A stretch of DNA of 64,000 nucleotides from Pueribacillus theae (GTDB taxonomy: Bacteria > Bacillota > Bacilli > Bacillales > UBA6769): positions 28,597 through 92,596 of the forward strand of contig NZ_QCZG01000010.1 in NCBI RefSeq assembly GCF_003097615.1, in the 5' to 3' direction. The notes under the pieces were generated by a model. It did no database searches. It was not told the origin of the DNA and saw nothing but the letters and a program-made list of their open reading frames with translations. This document shows, piece after piece, positions 1 through 8,838 of the stretch. The position numbers and the translations under genes are program-made. Numbering within the stretch: position 1 is the stretch's first letter; each line of letters begins with the position of its first letter.

Positions 1-1617
1 AAAACCAACTTTCTCCGCTGCGGCTGCAGCTTCATCCGCATCATTTGCAATGATTCCTGGAACGACTGGCACCCCTCTTTCTTGTAAAAACTTCCGTGCG
101 TGAAATTCTGACCATTCACCAAGAGGCTTATCATTTTCGTGACTTGAAACCTTTAATTCATATTTAACCGTTATTTTAAATTCTTCGGGGTCAATCTCTT
201 TCATTTGCTTATATTTTTCTGCCCACCAGACAGCCTTTCCAATCGCAGTCATACCATGTTCCATACCACCTAAGAAGTGAAGATTATATTTTTCAATGAC
301 TTGTTTTCCGTAAGGTGAAATATCGACGTTAACATTCATCATAGGAATAATAGGGATTTTTGAACTCTTCGAAAGATCAGATATATTTTTAAATTGTTGG
401 TCTATCAGCTCTAGGTTTGGTGGTTCCACTCTTGGGGGTTCAACCATAAATAGTATGACATCAAAACTTTCATCTTCTGATACAGCTTTCAGAGCGCGTC
501 TAAGTAATGTTCGGTCAACGACAATATATCCTGTCACATCTAGTGGATTATGAATCGTTGAAAAAGACGGAACAATCTTTTTAAGTTTTTCTACCGTGTG
601 GGGCTGGAATTCAGGGAGTTCAATTTGTTCATCCATCGCTCGATCTGCAAGAATATCACAAGCTCCACCAGAAGGCGTAACAATACCTAATCGCCGGCCT
701 TTCGGAGCTGGAAAATACCCTAGTAAACCAGCAGTGATCATTAAATCTTCCAAAGAGTGCACACGTATGACCCCAAGTTGGCGAAATAACGCATCGTTAA
801 CAGCGTCATCTCCAACTAACGCACCTGTGTGGGCCATGGCAGACCGGGCACTTACTTCACTGCGGCCAATTTTAAATACAACAATTGGTTTTCCGCGCTT
901 TAATGCTTTTTTGGCTACACGAACAAATTCCTTAGGTTCCCTAATGGATTCCAAAAACATTGCAATCACACGTGTTGCATGATCCTCAATTAAGTAATCA
1001 ACAATATCTGTAGCGGATATCATCGCTTCATTCCCCATGGAGGTAATAAAGCTTAAATCAATCCCCCTTACCCTTGCAGTGCTTAGGACAGAGCTTGCCA
1101 ATGCACCGCTTTGCAACACAATCCCAACAGGGCCCGTCTTTATGGGCGTTTGAATCGGCAAACCGTAGGGAACGGTTGAATCGGTTGCATTAATGTAACC
1201 ATTCCCATTAGGCCCTAATAGTAATTGGTCATGTTGGCGTGCAAATTCTACCATTTCTTCTTCGAGTGCGGCACCTTCCTTGCCCGTTTCACTAAAACCC
1301 GCCGTTAAAATCACGAGATTTAAAATGTTTTTTTCGGCGCAATCTCTCATGACATCAAGCACTTTATTCGTCGGAACCATAATAAAAGCTAAATCAATCG
1401 GATTTTTAATATCCAATAGGGATTTGTATGCTTTTTGCCCATGTACAATTTCATGATTTGGATTAATTAAATACACAGGGCCTTGAAAGTTTGTATTTTT
1501 AAGATTTTCAAAAGTGAATAAAGACCAATTCGATTTATCTGTCGCCCCAACAAGAGCGACACTTTTCGGAGAAAAAAATTTCCGCAGCCTTTCGGGTTCA
1601 ACCCTTGTATGGCTCAA
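1..1617 (-). CDS. Acyl-CoA synthetase (NDP/ADP-forming), 3' end beyond window
   Basis: About 539 codons are visible and the C-terminus lies outside the window. The reading frame gives an N-terminal CoA-binding Rossmann domain (motif SPKSVALVGATDKSNW near residue 15), then succinyl-CoA-ligase-like domains (VILTAGFSE, LLGPNGNGYIN, GIVLQSGALA, AHTGALVGDD) and the start of an ATP-grasp domain. This order is that of acetate-CoA ligase (ADP-forming) and related acyl-CoA synthetases of about 700 residues, which make acyl-CoA from a free acid with ATP giving ADP and Pi. I chose the TTG at 1617 because AAAGGGGTGA lies six bases upstream and an in-frame stop precedes it. It is the last visible gene of the operon beginning at 5157, 23 bp after the DUF35 gene, so it probably activates the pathway substrate. 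The substrate is unknown. Confidence 0.88.
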   Translation of the reverse strand, partial: MSHTRVEPERLRKFFSPKSVALVGATDKSNWSLFTFENLKNTNFQGPVYLINPNHEIVHGQKAYKSLLDIKNPIDLAFIMVPTNKVLDVMRDCAEKNILNLVILTAGFSETGKEGAALEEEMVEFARQHDQLLLGPNGNGYINATDSTVPYGLPIQTPIKTGPVGIVLQSGALASSVLSTARVRGIDLSFITSMGNEAMISATDIVDYLIEDHATRVIAMFLESIREPKEFVRVAKKALKRGKPIVVFKIGRSEVSARSAMAHTGALVGDDAVNDALFRQLGVIRVHSLEDLMITAGLLGYFPAPKGRRLGIVTPSGGACDILADRAMDEQIELPEFQPHTVEKLKKIVPSFSTIHNPLDVTGYIVVDRTLLRRALKAVSEDESFDVILFMVEPPRVEPPNLELIDQQFKNISDLSKSSKIPIIPMMNVNVDISPYGKQVIEKYNLHFLGGMEHGMTAIGKAVWWAEKYKQMKEIDPEEFKITVKYELKVSSHENDKPLGEWSEFHARKFLQERGVPVVPGIIANDADEAAAAAEKVGF

Positions 1618-1640
1618 TGGCAGTCACCCCTTTACTAGTG

Positions 1641-2036
1641 CTATTCCAATTCAAAATAAGGGAGAACAAGATCGTCCTTTAGCTGATGGAATGTCACTTT
1701 TACTCGCTTATTGATTGCAATTTGTTCACGTTCGCCAACAATTCGCGTTAACATTCTTACCCCCTCATCAAGATCAACTAAAGCTGCCACAAATGGGACA
1801 TCGTCTTTAAAAGGGCCAAACGCTTGATGGATCGTCGTATAGCTGTAAATTGCCCCCCTCCCGTTGGACTGCTTCCACGAAATGTTATCCGAAAAACAAT
1901 GGGGACAAATCGAACGGGGATAAAAAATATGCTTAGCGCAATCATCACACTGTTGAATCATTAATTCATTTTTCTTTAATCCATCCCAAAACGGCCGTGA
2001 CTCCTCATCGATCGTGTCTTGAATCTTTTGAACCAC
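1641..2036 (-). CDS. DUF35 / Zn-ribbon OB-fold protein, thiolase partner
   Basis: The 131-aa protein has an N-terminal rubredoxin-like Zn ribbon with Cys30, Cys33, Cys44 and Cys47 (CDDC and CPHC), followed by an OB-fold (GRGAIYSYTTIHQAFGPFKD, FVAALVDLDEG, RVKVTF). This is the classic DUF35 two-domain layout. DUF35 proteins are usually encoded beside SCP2-type thiolases and bind them; in steroid side-chain degradation the ChsH2 DUF35 domain with Ltp2 forms an aldolase. Here it follows the thiolase-like gene by 3 bp, which supports the same partnership. The acyl substrate cannot be read from sequence. Confidence 0.88.
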   Translation of the reverse strand: MVQKIQDTIDEESRPFWDGLKKNELMIQQCDDCAKHIFYPRSICPHCFSDNISWKQSNGRGAIYSYTTIHQAFGPFKDDVPFVAALVDLDEGVRMLTRIVGEREQIAINKRVKVTFHQLKDDLVLPYFELE

Positions 2037-2039
2037 CGC

Positions 2040-3200
2040 TTAATCCCTCCCCAAAATGACAGTTGATGTCGACGATAAGACGCCACCCGTACCATGTACT
2101 AAAGCAATCTCCGCATCTTTCACCTGGCGTTCGCCGCATTCATTCCGAAGTTGCCTGACCCCCTCAATGAGCAGGAAAATACCGTACATGCCAGGGTGGC
2201 AATAAGATAGGCCGCCGCCATTTGTATTCATCGGAAACGCTCCTCCCGGAGCCGTGCGTTGTCCACTTACAAATGCCCCGCCTTCTCCGGGTTTACAAAA
2301 TCCTAAAGATTCGAGTGTTAAAAGGACAGTAATCGTAAATGAATCATATATTTCAGCGACATCAATTTCATCGTGAGTCACGCCTGCCATCTCAAAAGCC
2401 GCCGCCCCCGACTCCCGTGCGCTCGTAACGGTAAGATCCGGCATGTTACTAATCGTATGATGAGATTGGGACTCACCATGCCCTAAAATCCATACAGGCG
2501 ATTTTTTCAGGTTGGAAGCCACTTCTTTTGAAGCTACAATAACGGCGCCGCCGCCATCTGTGACTAAACAGCAATCCAATAGATGGAGCGGTTCGGCAAT
2601 AAGGCGGGAATTCAGTACATCAGAAATTTCAATCGGTTCTCTTTTGTACGCTTTTTCATTTAATGATGCCCATTTTCTAGTAGCTACAGCGATTTCGGCA
2701 AGCTGCTCCGAAGTTGTTCCGTATTCATACATATGCCTCTGTGCTGCAAGAGCATATGATCCAACTGTCCCAGGCAGCCCAAATGGCCGTTCATATTGCC
2801 CTGTTAAAGGATTTGAATACGACACATTGATTGGATTCGTCCGATTTGTACTTCCATACGTGATTAAAGCAACATTAAATAATCCTGCTTTGATACCTGC
2901 TGCAGCATGGCCGACATGCGCTTCAAATGAGGATCCTCCAATATTCGTCGAATCGGTATATTTCGGGTTAATGCCTAGATATTCAGCTAACATGAGAGTA
3001 GGTGCCCACGCCCAGTTTCCTGCTGTAAATAAGGCATCAACATCATCCTTTGTCAGACCAGCATCATCTAGTGCAGCTTTTGCCGCTTGTGCTTGAAGCT
3101 GCAAAACATTTTTGCCAGATGCCTTCCCCAAACCCGATTCGGCAACACCGACGATGGCGGCGACTCTTTCAGAATTCAAATCCCAATCAGTCCTTCCCAT
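2040..3200 (-). CDS. Thiolase-superfamily protein of SCP-x/Ltp2 type (possible acyl-CoA retro-aldolase)
   Basis: The 386-aa protein has the thiolase two-fold layout, with IVGVAESGLGK at the N-terminus, GGSSFEAHVGHAAAGIKAG near 88-106, AEIYDSFTITVL near 283 and LVHGTGG at 367-373. Where degradative thiolases carry the acylated Cys (Cys-x-Ser/Gly around residue 90) this protein reads Gly-Gly-Ser-Ser. In the C-terminal half the usual GHP motif becomes SYCHPGMYG, with Tyr333, His335 and Tyr339. These changes fit the non-thiolytic Ltp2 branch, which cleaves beta-hydroxyacyl-CoA by a retro-aldol reaction using Tyr residues. Whether the same Tyr positions are used here is inference. The adjacent DUF35 gene (3 bp away) is the expected partner. 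A thiolase or structural lipid-carrier role remains possible. Confidence 0.85.
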   Translation of the reverse strand: MGRTDWDLNSERVAAIVGVAESGLGKASGKNVLQLQAQAAKAALDDAGLTKDDVDALFTAGNWAWAPTLMLAEYLGINPKYTDSTNIGGSSFEAHVGHAAAGIKAGLFNVALITYGSTNRTNPINVSYSNPLTGQYERPFGLPGTVGSYALAAQRHMYEYGTTSEQLAEIAVATRKWASLNEKAYKREPIEISDVLNSRLIAEPLHLLDCCLVTDGGGAVIVASKEVASNLKKSPVWILGHGESQSHHTISNMPDLTVTSARESGAAAFEMAGVTHDEIDVAEIYDSFTITVLLTLESLGFCKPGEGGAFVSGQRTAPGGAFPMNTNGGGLSYCHPGMYGIFLLIEGVRQLRNECGERQVKDAEIALVHGTGGVLSSTSTVILGRD

Positions 3201-3304
3201 AAGTAATAAAGAAAAGTTGGCAGGGCAGATTTTACAACATATAAAAACAGCCCCGTATTTTTATAATTTAGTATATTTTGAATATTATCTTGCCTTTATA
3301 TATA

Positions 3305-4480
3305 TTAAGCTAGCAGCTCCCCTACTTTCACATGCCCTTTTAATAAATTTCGAGCAATTGTGCGACGTTGAATTTCATCGGTTCCTTCGAAAATTCGCAA
3401 TAGCCGTAATTCACGATACCAACGTTCAATCGGCAACTCTTTCGTATAACCCATACCACCATGAATTTGCAAGACGCGATCAACAACCTTATTTGCCATA
3501 ATTGCCCCATTTAATTTTGCCATCGAAGCCTGGTGACGAGCATCAATGCCATTCTCCGCCATCCATGCAGCACGGAAAACAATCCACTTTGTTGCCTCGA
3601 TTTCGACTGCTGAATCTGCAATCATCCACTGGATCGCTTGCCGTTCAGCAATTGGTTTTCCGAAGGTTTCCCTTGTTTTTGAGTAGTCGATTGCCATTTC
3701 TAATAATCTTTCAGCTGTACCAACGGCGCGTGCCGGAATCATAATTCGTCCATTCCCAATCCATTTCATCCCTAGATGAAAGCCTTTCCCTAATTCTCCT
3801 AATATATTTTCTTCAGGAACCCTAACATTATCGAATATAAGGCTTGCCGGTCCCCACTCTCCCATCGTGTGAATATATTCTGACTTCCAGCCCATCTCAC
3901 GATCAACAAGAAAACAAGTGATGCCTCCATTCGATCCCTTTTCCTTATCTGTTACAGCAAAAACCATCGCAAAGTCTGCTTCGTTTCCGTTTGTAATAAA
4001 AACCTTTTCCCCATTTAAAACCCATTCATTCCCATCTTTTACAGCAGTCATTTTTATATTTCTTGCATCGGACCCTGCACCGGGTTCAGTAATTGCAAAA
4101 CACGAACGGCGCTCACCGTTAATGACTGGGATTAAGTATTTCTTTTTCTGATCTTCATTGCATTCGTAAAGAATGTTGTCGGCGGAACCGCCAAAGCTGA
4201 AAGGGACGAATGTTCTTCCCATTTCCATTGCGATTAAGACGGTCATAATAGGTCCTAGCTCTGCTCCACCATATTCCTCTGGTGTATTAATTCCCCAAAA
4301 ACCCAACTCTTTTGATTTTGCTCGAAGGGAATCAAGTTGTTCTTTCGATACGCCAACCCTTCCTTCTCTCTCGTTTTTTAAAACTTGCTGTTCAAGAGGG
4401 AGTAACTCTTTGTTAACGAAATCACGTACGGTACGCTGAATCATTTTTTGTTCATCTGTTAATGTAAAATCCATTATCAT
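3305..4480 (-). CDS. Acyl-CoA dehydrogenase
   Basis: The 391-aa protein matches the family's usual length. It shows the N-terminal helical domain, the FAD and substrate beta-domain motif FAITEPGAGSDA, and the C-terminal helical domain with IHGGMGYTKELPIERWYREL and RIFEGTDEIQR. Glu365 of that last motif is the expected catalytic base. The enzyme is cytosolic, removes two hydrogens from an acyl-CoA to give the enoyl-CoA and passes electrons to ETF; etfAB lie at 22.8-24.7 kb. It overlaps the upstream MBL gene by 4 bp (ATGA), so the two are translationally coupled. About 105 bp separate it from the thiolase-like gene. Chain-length or branch specificity is not evident. Confidence 0.93.
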   Translation of the reverse strand: MIMDFTLTDEQKMIQRTVRDFVNKELLPLEQQVLKNEREGRVGVSKEQLDSLRAKSKELGFWGINTPEEYGGAELGPIMTVLIAMEMGRTFVPFSFGGSADNILYECNEDQKKKYLIPVINGERRSCFAITEPGAGSDARNIKMTAVKDGNEWVLNGEKVFITNGNEADFAMVFAVTDKEKGSNGGITCFLVDREMGWKSEYIHTMGEWGPASLIFDNVRVPEENILGELGKGFHLGMKWIGNGRIMIPARAVGTAERLLEMAIDYSKTRETFGKPIAERQAIQWMIADSAVEIEATKWIVFRAAWMAENGIDARHQASMAKLNGAIMANKVVDRVLQIHGGMGYTKELPIERWYRELRLLRIFEGTDEIQRRTIARNLLKGHVKVGELLA

Positions 4481-5157
4481 TCATCTCCTCTAATTTCATT
4501 TATTTGGTGGTGACTGTACGCATGTTCATTAAGCATGCTATCGATGACAGGAATATGGCCAATATAAGGATTACCATGGCTGGGATAAATCGTTTTAAAA
4601 GGCAAGTCACGCACCTTCTTTAAAGACTCTCTGAATTTTAATAAAGATGAAAGTTTTTTTTCTTTATCCTCTAACGAGGAAATGATTGCATGGGGAGAAA
4701 CCTTTTGTAAAAGAAAATCTCCAACAAAAGCATCTCCTAATGTTTGATCCCACAAACAAATATCGGATTGGCCGAGGCCAGGGACATCAATGACTTTAAA
4801 ATGTCTGCCACCCGCAATAATGCAATCTCCATCTCTTAAGTACTTGACATTTTTCCAATCACATTCTGCGCGTTCATGAACAAAAACCGGGACATTTACC
4901 TCTTTTTGGAGTAAGCTAAGACCGCCAGCATGGCTATCATGCATATGGGTAATAATGACTTGTTTTACATCCTGCAAAGCGCATCCCATTGAGATTAAGC
5001 CGCTTTTTAATTGTTGAAACGATTGATATGTGGGGAGTCCCGTGCCGATTAAAGTCATCGGTTCACCGGTCATCACGTAAACGTTCACACTCCTATTTAA
5101 ATGATTCGTTGCAATTTTTATTTGCAGTATATTAGAAACGACAACTCCCCCTTTCAA
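4477..5157 (-). CDS. MBL-fold protein with altered metal-binding residues
   Basis: The 226-aa protein has the metallo-beta-lactamase fold order: LIGTGLPT, VIITHMHDSHAGG, VFVHERAE, VIDVPGLGQSD, FVGDFLL and IYPSHGNP. The family signature HxHxDH is present as His71, His73 and His76, but the Asp is Ser75. The later metal His (normally PGH) is Leu128. Asp147 and the C-terminal His of SHG are kept. Loss of two ligands argues for one metal ion or none, so hydrolase activity is doubtful. It is the first gene of the acyl-CoA operon, about 110 bp downstream of the -24/-12 promoter. The start is uncertain: TTG at 5157 is the longest option, but the AAAGGGGGAG just inside it looks like a ribosome site for a later, non-standard start. 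Confidence 0.8.
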   Translation of the reverse strand: MKGGVVVSNILQIKIATNHLNRSVNVYVMTGEPMTLIGTGLPTYQSFQQLKSGLISMGCALQDVKQVIITHMHDSHAGGLSLLQKEVNVPVFVHERAECDWKNVKYLRDGDCIIAGGRHFKVIDVPGLGQSDICLWDQTLGDAFVGDFLLQKVSPHAIISSLEDKEKKLSSLLKFRESLKKVRDLPFKTIYPSHGNPYIGHIPVIDSMLNEHAYSHHQINEIRGDE

Positions 5158-5274
5158 TGAAAAACTACGTTTTCACTTATTAAGGAAATGCTCTAAATAC
5201 TTTTTCATAATAGGCGAATCTCGAACTTGTCAAACCCATAAATAACCCCCTTAACATGATTTGATTATTTTATA

Positions 5275-5290
5275 TGCAAAAGCCATGCCA
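5275..5290 (-). promoter_or_regulatory. Sigma-54 (-24/-12) promoter of the acyl-CoA operon
   Basis: The minus strand reads TGGCATGGCTTTTGCA. It matches the sigma-54 consensus TGGCAC-N5-TTGCA with only one change in the -24 hexamer and the correct GG-to-GC spacing. It points toward the MBL gene whose start is near 5157, giving a leader of roughly 100 bases. A sigma-54 activator gene lies just upstream, and paired inverted repeats sit about 150 bp upstream, the normal distance for enhancer sites. Confidence 0.85.
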
Positions 5291-5418
5291 TTCTTTTTAA
5301 TATTCCGTATATTCTGATGCCATTTTTTTAAATAGGCTTTTTAATCGTGTTTTTTTATAGAGATTTATTTTAAGAAATTCTAGGTGGAGAAAAAAACAAA
5401 GTGGGAACTCTAAAATTT

Positions 5419-5455
5419 TAAGTTGTTTTTGACTTATTAAGTTTTTTTTAACTTA
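5419..5455. promoter_or_regulatory. Tandem inverted repeats, likely enhancer (UAS) for the sigma-54 activator
   Basis: Two 18-bp inverted repeats lie side by side: TAAGTT-N6-GACTTA at 5419-5436 and a perfect TAAGTT-N6-AACTTA at 5438-5455, with centres 19 bp apart. A further half-site AACTTA is at 5463-5468. They are about 150 bp upstream of the -24/-12 promoter and just downstream of the activator gene. The region is otherwise A/T-rich and non-coding. Assignment as the activator's binding site is inferred from placement and symmetry. Confidence 0.65.
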
Positions 5456-5506
5456 TAAATTTAACTTAATTGGTTTACCTGCATCATTAGTTTACATGAG
5501 ATAATT

Positions 5507-7198
5507 TCAAGAGGAGTGATGTTGTACAAGTAAATTGTATTTTTTTAGTTTCCTGACAATTGTCGTTTGGCTTGTCTTTAATTCTCTTGCAATTTTATAT
5601 GTACTGCCAAACTTCTCCAATGCATTTGCTAAAAGATAACGCTCCACTTCCTCCACCGCTTCTTTCAATGGCTTTATCCCCATATCATTGACTTTTACAG
5701 CTTGATCTACCAAATCCAAAGAATCTACTCTTATATTTTGATACTCTTCTGGAAGATCGCTAAATTTTATCATGTTGTCTGGTATAGTAAGAATTAATCT
5801 TTCCACTAGATTAGATAATTCCCTAATGTTGCCCGGCCATTCATAGTTGTAAAAAAATTCTTTCAAGTCTTTATCAAATACTTTGTTGAAATGATACTTT
5901 TCATTGTTCTTTTCGATCAATGATTGGACGAGAGGAAGTATTTCTTCTTTCCGTTCCCTCAAAGGAGGGATATGGATAGGGACGACATTTAATCGATAGT
6001 ACAGATCTTCTCTAAACTCCCCTTTCCCTACCAATTCTTTTAAATTACGATTCGTTGCAGCGATTAACCGTACATCAATTTCTTTTGGTTTTGTGGAACC
6101 GATTCGTTGAATTTGTTTTTCCTGTAAAACACGAAGCAATTTAACCTGTAATACAAGGGGTAATTCCCCTACCTCATCCAAAAATAATACACCTTTATGG
6201 GCCAATTCAAACATGCCAGGCTTTCCGGACTGCTTCGCACCTGTAAAAGCACCGGCTTCATAACCGAACAATTCAGATTCCAAAAGGTGATAGGGGATGG
6301 CTCCGCAATTGATTTTAATAAGTTTGCCTTTTTCATTTCGATCGCTCGTTCGATAAATATGATTGGCCAAAACATCCTTTCCTACCCCTGTTTCTCCTAA
6401 AATTAAAACGGTAGCATCGACGTTTGCAATTCGATCAGCCGTTTCGAATATTTCTTTCATTTTTTTACTTTTTACAATGACATCCGATTTTTTTATGTTA
6501 TCTAGTTCTCTTTTATAACGATTTTTTAATTTTAATGCGTTATTTAACTCATTATAAATTTGATTTAGTTCTGTAAGATTCCTTACGAATGTAACGACTT
6601 TATAGATTTCCCCTTCATCATTAATGACCGGTATGGCCGTTTTAAGGTTTAAAGAATCAATTTCAGCAACAGAACTGACCATCTCCCCTTTTTGAAGTAC
6701 TTTTAAAGTCATTGACTCTTTAAACTTCCCTTTTCTCACAAAATCTTTTACGTTTTTTCCAATAAAACTTTCTTTCGGATATCCGGTTAGCTTTTCAATA
6801 TTTGAGCTCACCCTTAATGTATTCCCATCTCGATCTGTAATATAAATGACGTCGAGTGAATTTTCGATAATTGTTTCATACAGTTTTTTTAAATCTTGCA
6901 ATTCATGCATCTTTTGTTGAAAAAACTCGATAAACTGACCCTTCATAACGAAATAAACAATAAACGCTTTCTCTTCTTTTTTGAAAAACTCCGGCAGCAG
7001 TAAATATGGCTTATTTCTTAATTTGGCAACAACTAGATTACCGTCATACATTTCCCATTCACTGAACAGTGTTTTTATATCTCCTTGGACAGGTCTATTT
7101 TTAGCTAATCGGCAAAAGGATTGGTTATAACTTTCAATTACACCGGTATGATCCGTAACAATAACGGGAAATGGAAGAATTTCTAAAAAATCGAACAT
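5507..7198 (-). CDS. PAS-domain sigma-54-dependent transcriptional activator (enhancer-binding protein)
   Basis: The 563-aa protein has an N-terminal PAS-like region, a second PAS domain near residues 105-210 (VIYITDRDGNTLRVSSNIEK), a central AAA+ domain and a C-terminal Fis-type HTH (STYKIARELKTSQTTIVRKL). The AAA+ domain has Walker A GETGVGKD near 268, the sigma-54 contact loop GAFTGA at about 316-321, and Walker B LFLDEVGELP. It therefore activates sigma-54 RNA polymerase, probably in response to a small molecule bound by PAS. I chose the ATG at 7198 over an upstream TTG because GGGAGAAG lies at a usable distance before it. It is encoded upstream of, and in the same direction as, the acyl-CoA operon, whose promoter it most likely controls. 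AcoR, BkdR and RocR are family relatives. Confidence 0.9.
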   Translation of the reverse strand: MFDFLEILPFPVIVTDHTGVIESYNQSFCRLAKNRPVQGDIKTLFSEWEMYDGNLVVAKLRNKPYLLLPEFFKKEEKAFIVYFVMKGQFIEFFQQKMHELQDLKKLYETIIENSLDVIYITDRDGNTLRVSSNIEKLTGYPKESFIGKNVKDFVRKGKFKESMTLKVLQKGEMVSSVAEIDSLNLKTAIPVINDEGEIYKVVTFVRNLTELNQIYNELNNALKLKNRYKRELDNIKKSDVIVKSKKMKEIFETADRIANVDATVLILGETGVGKDVLANHIYRTSDRNEKGKLIKINCGAIPYHLLESELFGYEAGAFTGAKQSGKPGMFELAHKGVLFLDEVGELPLVLQVKLLRVLQEKQIQRIGSTKPKEIDVRLIAATNRNLKELVGKGEFREDLYYRLNVVPIHIPPLRERKEEILPLVQSLIEKNNEKYHFNKVFDKDLKEFFYNYEWPGNIRELSNLVERLILTIPDNMIKFSDLPEEYQNIRVDSLDLVDQAVKVNDMGIKPLKEAVEEVERYLLANALEKFGSTYKIARELKTSQTTIVRKLKKYNLLVQHHSS

Positions 7199-7228
7199 TT
7201 TTTTCACTTCTCCCTTCAATTATAAAAA

Positions 7229-7350
7229 GAACAAAAGAACTGAAGAACGCTCAACATTGTTTTTACTCGCATTCGCTCGGAAGGTCTCGGAGTGTCTAAA
7301 ATATATCCTTGCCAAACTCAAACCAACTGTGTTTAAAATTCTTTTGTTTA
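7229..7350. repeat. Degenerate dispersed repeat, copy A
   Basis: This stretch begins GAACAAAAGAAC and ends TTCTTTTGTTT, forming short terminal inverted repeats. It shares long stretches with 15577-15737, for example CGGAAGGTCTCG and CCAACTGTGTTTAAAATTC, in the same orientation. On the minus strand both copies could encode the peptide RILNTVGLSLA, so a decayed coding origin such as a transposase tail is possible. It lies in the 234-bp gap between the activator and the first MFS gene. Confidence 0.6.
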
Positions 7351-7432
7351 ACTTATATAATTAGCGCGATTATAAAAATACTTATCCACCAATTGCTGTC
7401 TTACGGACGATTGAGCCATAATAAAAAAGTTC

Positions 7433-8644
7433 TTACTGTTGTTTTTGCTCTCCAATATTTTTAAGACTTTCCTCTTTCATTACTGAAACTTGAAATCCTT
7501 CTTTTACAGTTAGTAAAATCATGATGAATAATAAAAGAGTGATGAATGCAGAGCCTAAAAAAGGAGCTGCAATATGGATCGAAAATACCGCTCCGCCCCA
7601 TAAAGGCCCTACAATCCGGCCAAGACTGTTCATAGATGACTGCATCCCCATCGTTACACCTTGACCATATTGTGCTCGTTTTGATAAAAGCGATAATATT
7701 GTCGGATTAACACAAGCTTGACCGAAGCCCGTAAACAAACATCCTAAAACTGTGATTCCGAGATGCGGTGAAAAAGCAATCGTTCCAAACCCAAGTGTAA
7801 TCAAAAGCAACCCTGTCTTTGCAATTTGCTCCTCTTTAAATAAGTGGTAAAGCCTCTCCAATAAAAAAAATTGAACGATAACTGATATTCCAGCTTGTGT
7901 GCTAAACGCCAAACTTACGAAAAACGGGGTAGCTTGAAAACGTTCAATCATAAAATAACCAAACAATCCGAAGAAACTCGAAGCGGCCATCGACACTCCA
8001 AATGTGACGAGATATAGCTGCCAATATCCTTTTTTTGCAATCATTCCAAATGACCGAAACAGAGCATGTTTTTTTCTTTTTATCGCATTTTTTTCATGAG
8101 GTTCCCTCAGATATTTCATAGCAAATGGCAACGTCAAAAATGCTAACGATCCGGCGACAATGAATGGAGCTATGACGCCAAAAGGGGTAAAGAACGCTCC
8201 TACTGCAGGACCACAAAGAAAGCCAAGGCCATTTAACGCTCCCATTTTCGCAATCGCAATATTCCGATTTCTCCGATCCGTTGAATCCGAAACGATCGAG
8301 AAAACAGCCGGGTGCGTCCCTGAGGATAAAGCAGCACCAATCATTCTTGCCACTAGAAGCTGCCAATAAGAATTTGCGAAGATTAAAAGAAAAAAAGCTA
8401 CTGTAAATCCAAGCAAGCCAAAAATTAATACAGGTTTTCGCCCCCATGTATCTGCAAGTCTTCCCCATAAAGGAGCGGTTATAAGCTGTGCAAGAGCCCA
8501 ACCTGTAATCAACGATCCCATTTGAAAAGAAGTTAAACCTAACCGTTCAGCTAAAAATGGAAGTGTAGGCAGAACAATCCCGTAGCCAGTCATTGATAAA
8601 AACATGATGAACCCAAGCAAAAAAAATACCTTTTTCTCCATCAT
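7433..8644 (-). CDS. MFS transporter (multidrug/tetracycline-type efflux)
   Basis: The 403-aa protein has about 12 hydrophobic segments and the MFS motif A GRLADTWGRKP after the second one, then a motif C-like GPAVGAFF in segment five. Length and motifs suit the 12-helix drug:proton antiporter group. It sits in the cytoplasmic membrane and probably exports small hydrophobic compounds; the substrate is unknown. It is paralogous to the next gene, sharing nearly identical stretches (KVFFLLGFIMFL, FQMGSLITGWALAQLI), so the pair arose by tandem duplication. The start is one of two adjacent ATG codons; the ribosome site is weak. Confidence 0.88.
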   Translation of the reverse strand: MMEKKVFFLLGFIMFLSMTGYGIVLPTLPFLAERLGLTSFQMGSLITGWALAQLITAPLWGRLADTWGRKPVLIFGLLGFTVAFFLLIFANSYWQLLVARMIGAALSSGTHPAVFSIVSDSTDRRNRNIAIAKMGALNGLGFLCGPAVGAFFTPFGVIAPFIVAGSLAFLTLPFAMKYLREPHEKNAIKRKKHALFRSFGMIAKKGYWQLYLVTFGVSMAASSFFGLFGYFMIERFQATPFFVSLAFSTQAGISVIVQFFLLERLYHLFKEEQIAKTGLLLITLGFGTIAFSPHLGITVLGCLFTGFGQACVNPTILSLLSKRAQYGQGVTMGMQSSMNSLGRIVGPLWGGAVFSIHIAAPFLGSAFITLLLFIMILLTVKEGFQVSVMKEESLKNIGEQKQQ

Positions 8645-8838
8645 GGCTTTTCATCTTCTTTCCGTTTTTTTAATGGCTTTTAACTTTTTGAGATCCCCCT
8701 TCCTCATCAGCAACATTTTATTCGATAAATGTGAAACGAATTACTGTCATAAACTAATGAGATTTTATTCGTACACAAGCTAAGCAATCAACCAAACTTG
8801 AAACAATTCAATATTTTTTAAATATTTCCGGGGAAATT

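Noticed and set aside
596..982. 128-codon plus-strand ORF
   Set aside because: It runs opposite the acyl-CoA synthetase frame, has no ribosome site and a composition typical of an antisense shadow.
2040..3200. Calling this gene a standard acetyl-CoA acetyltransferase
   Set aside because: The active-site Cys is missing and the GHP motif is altered, so a simple thiolase name would mislead.
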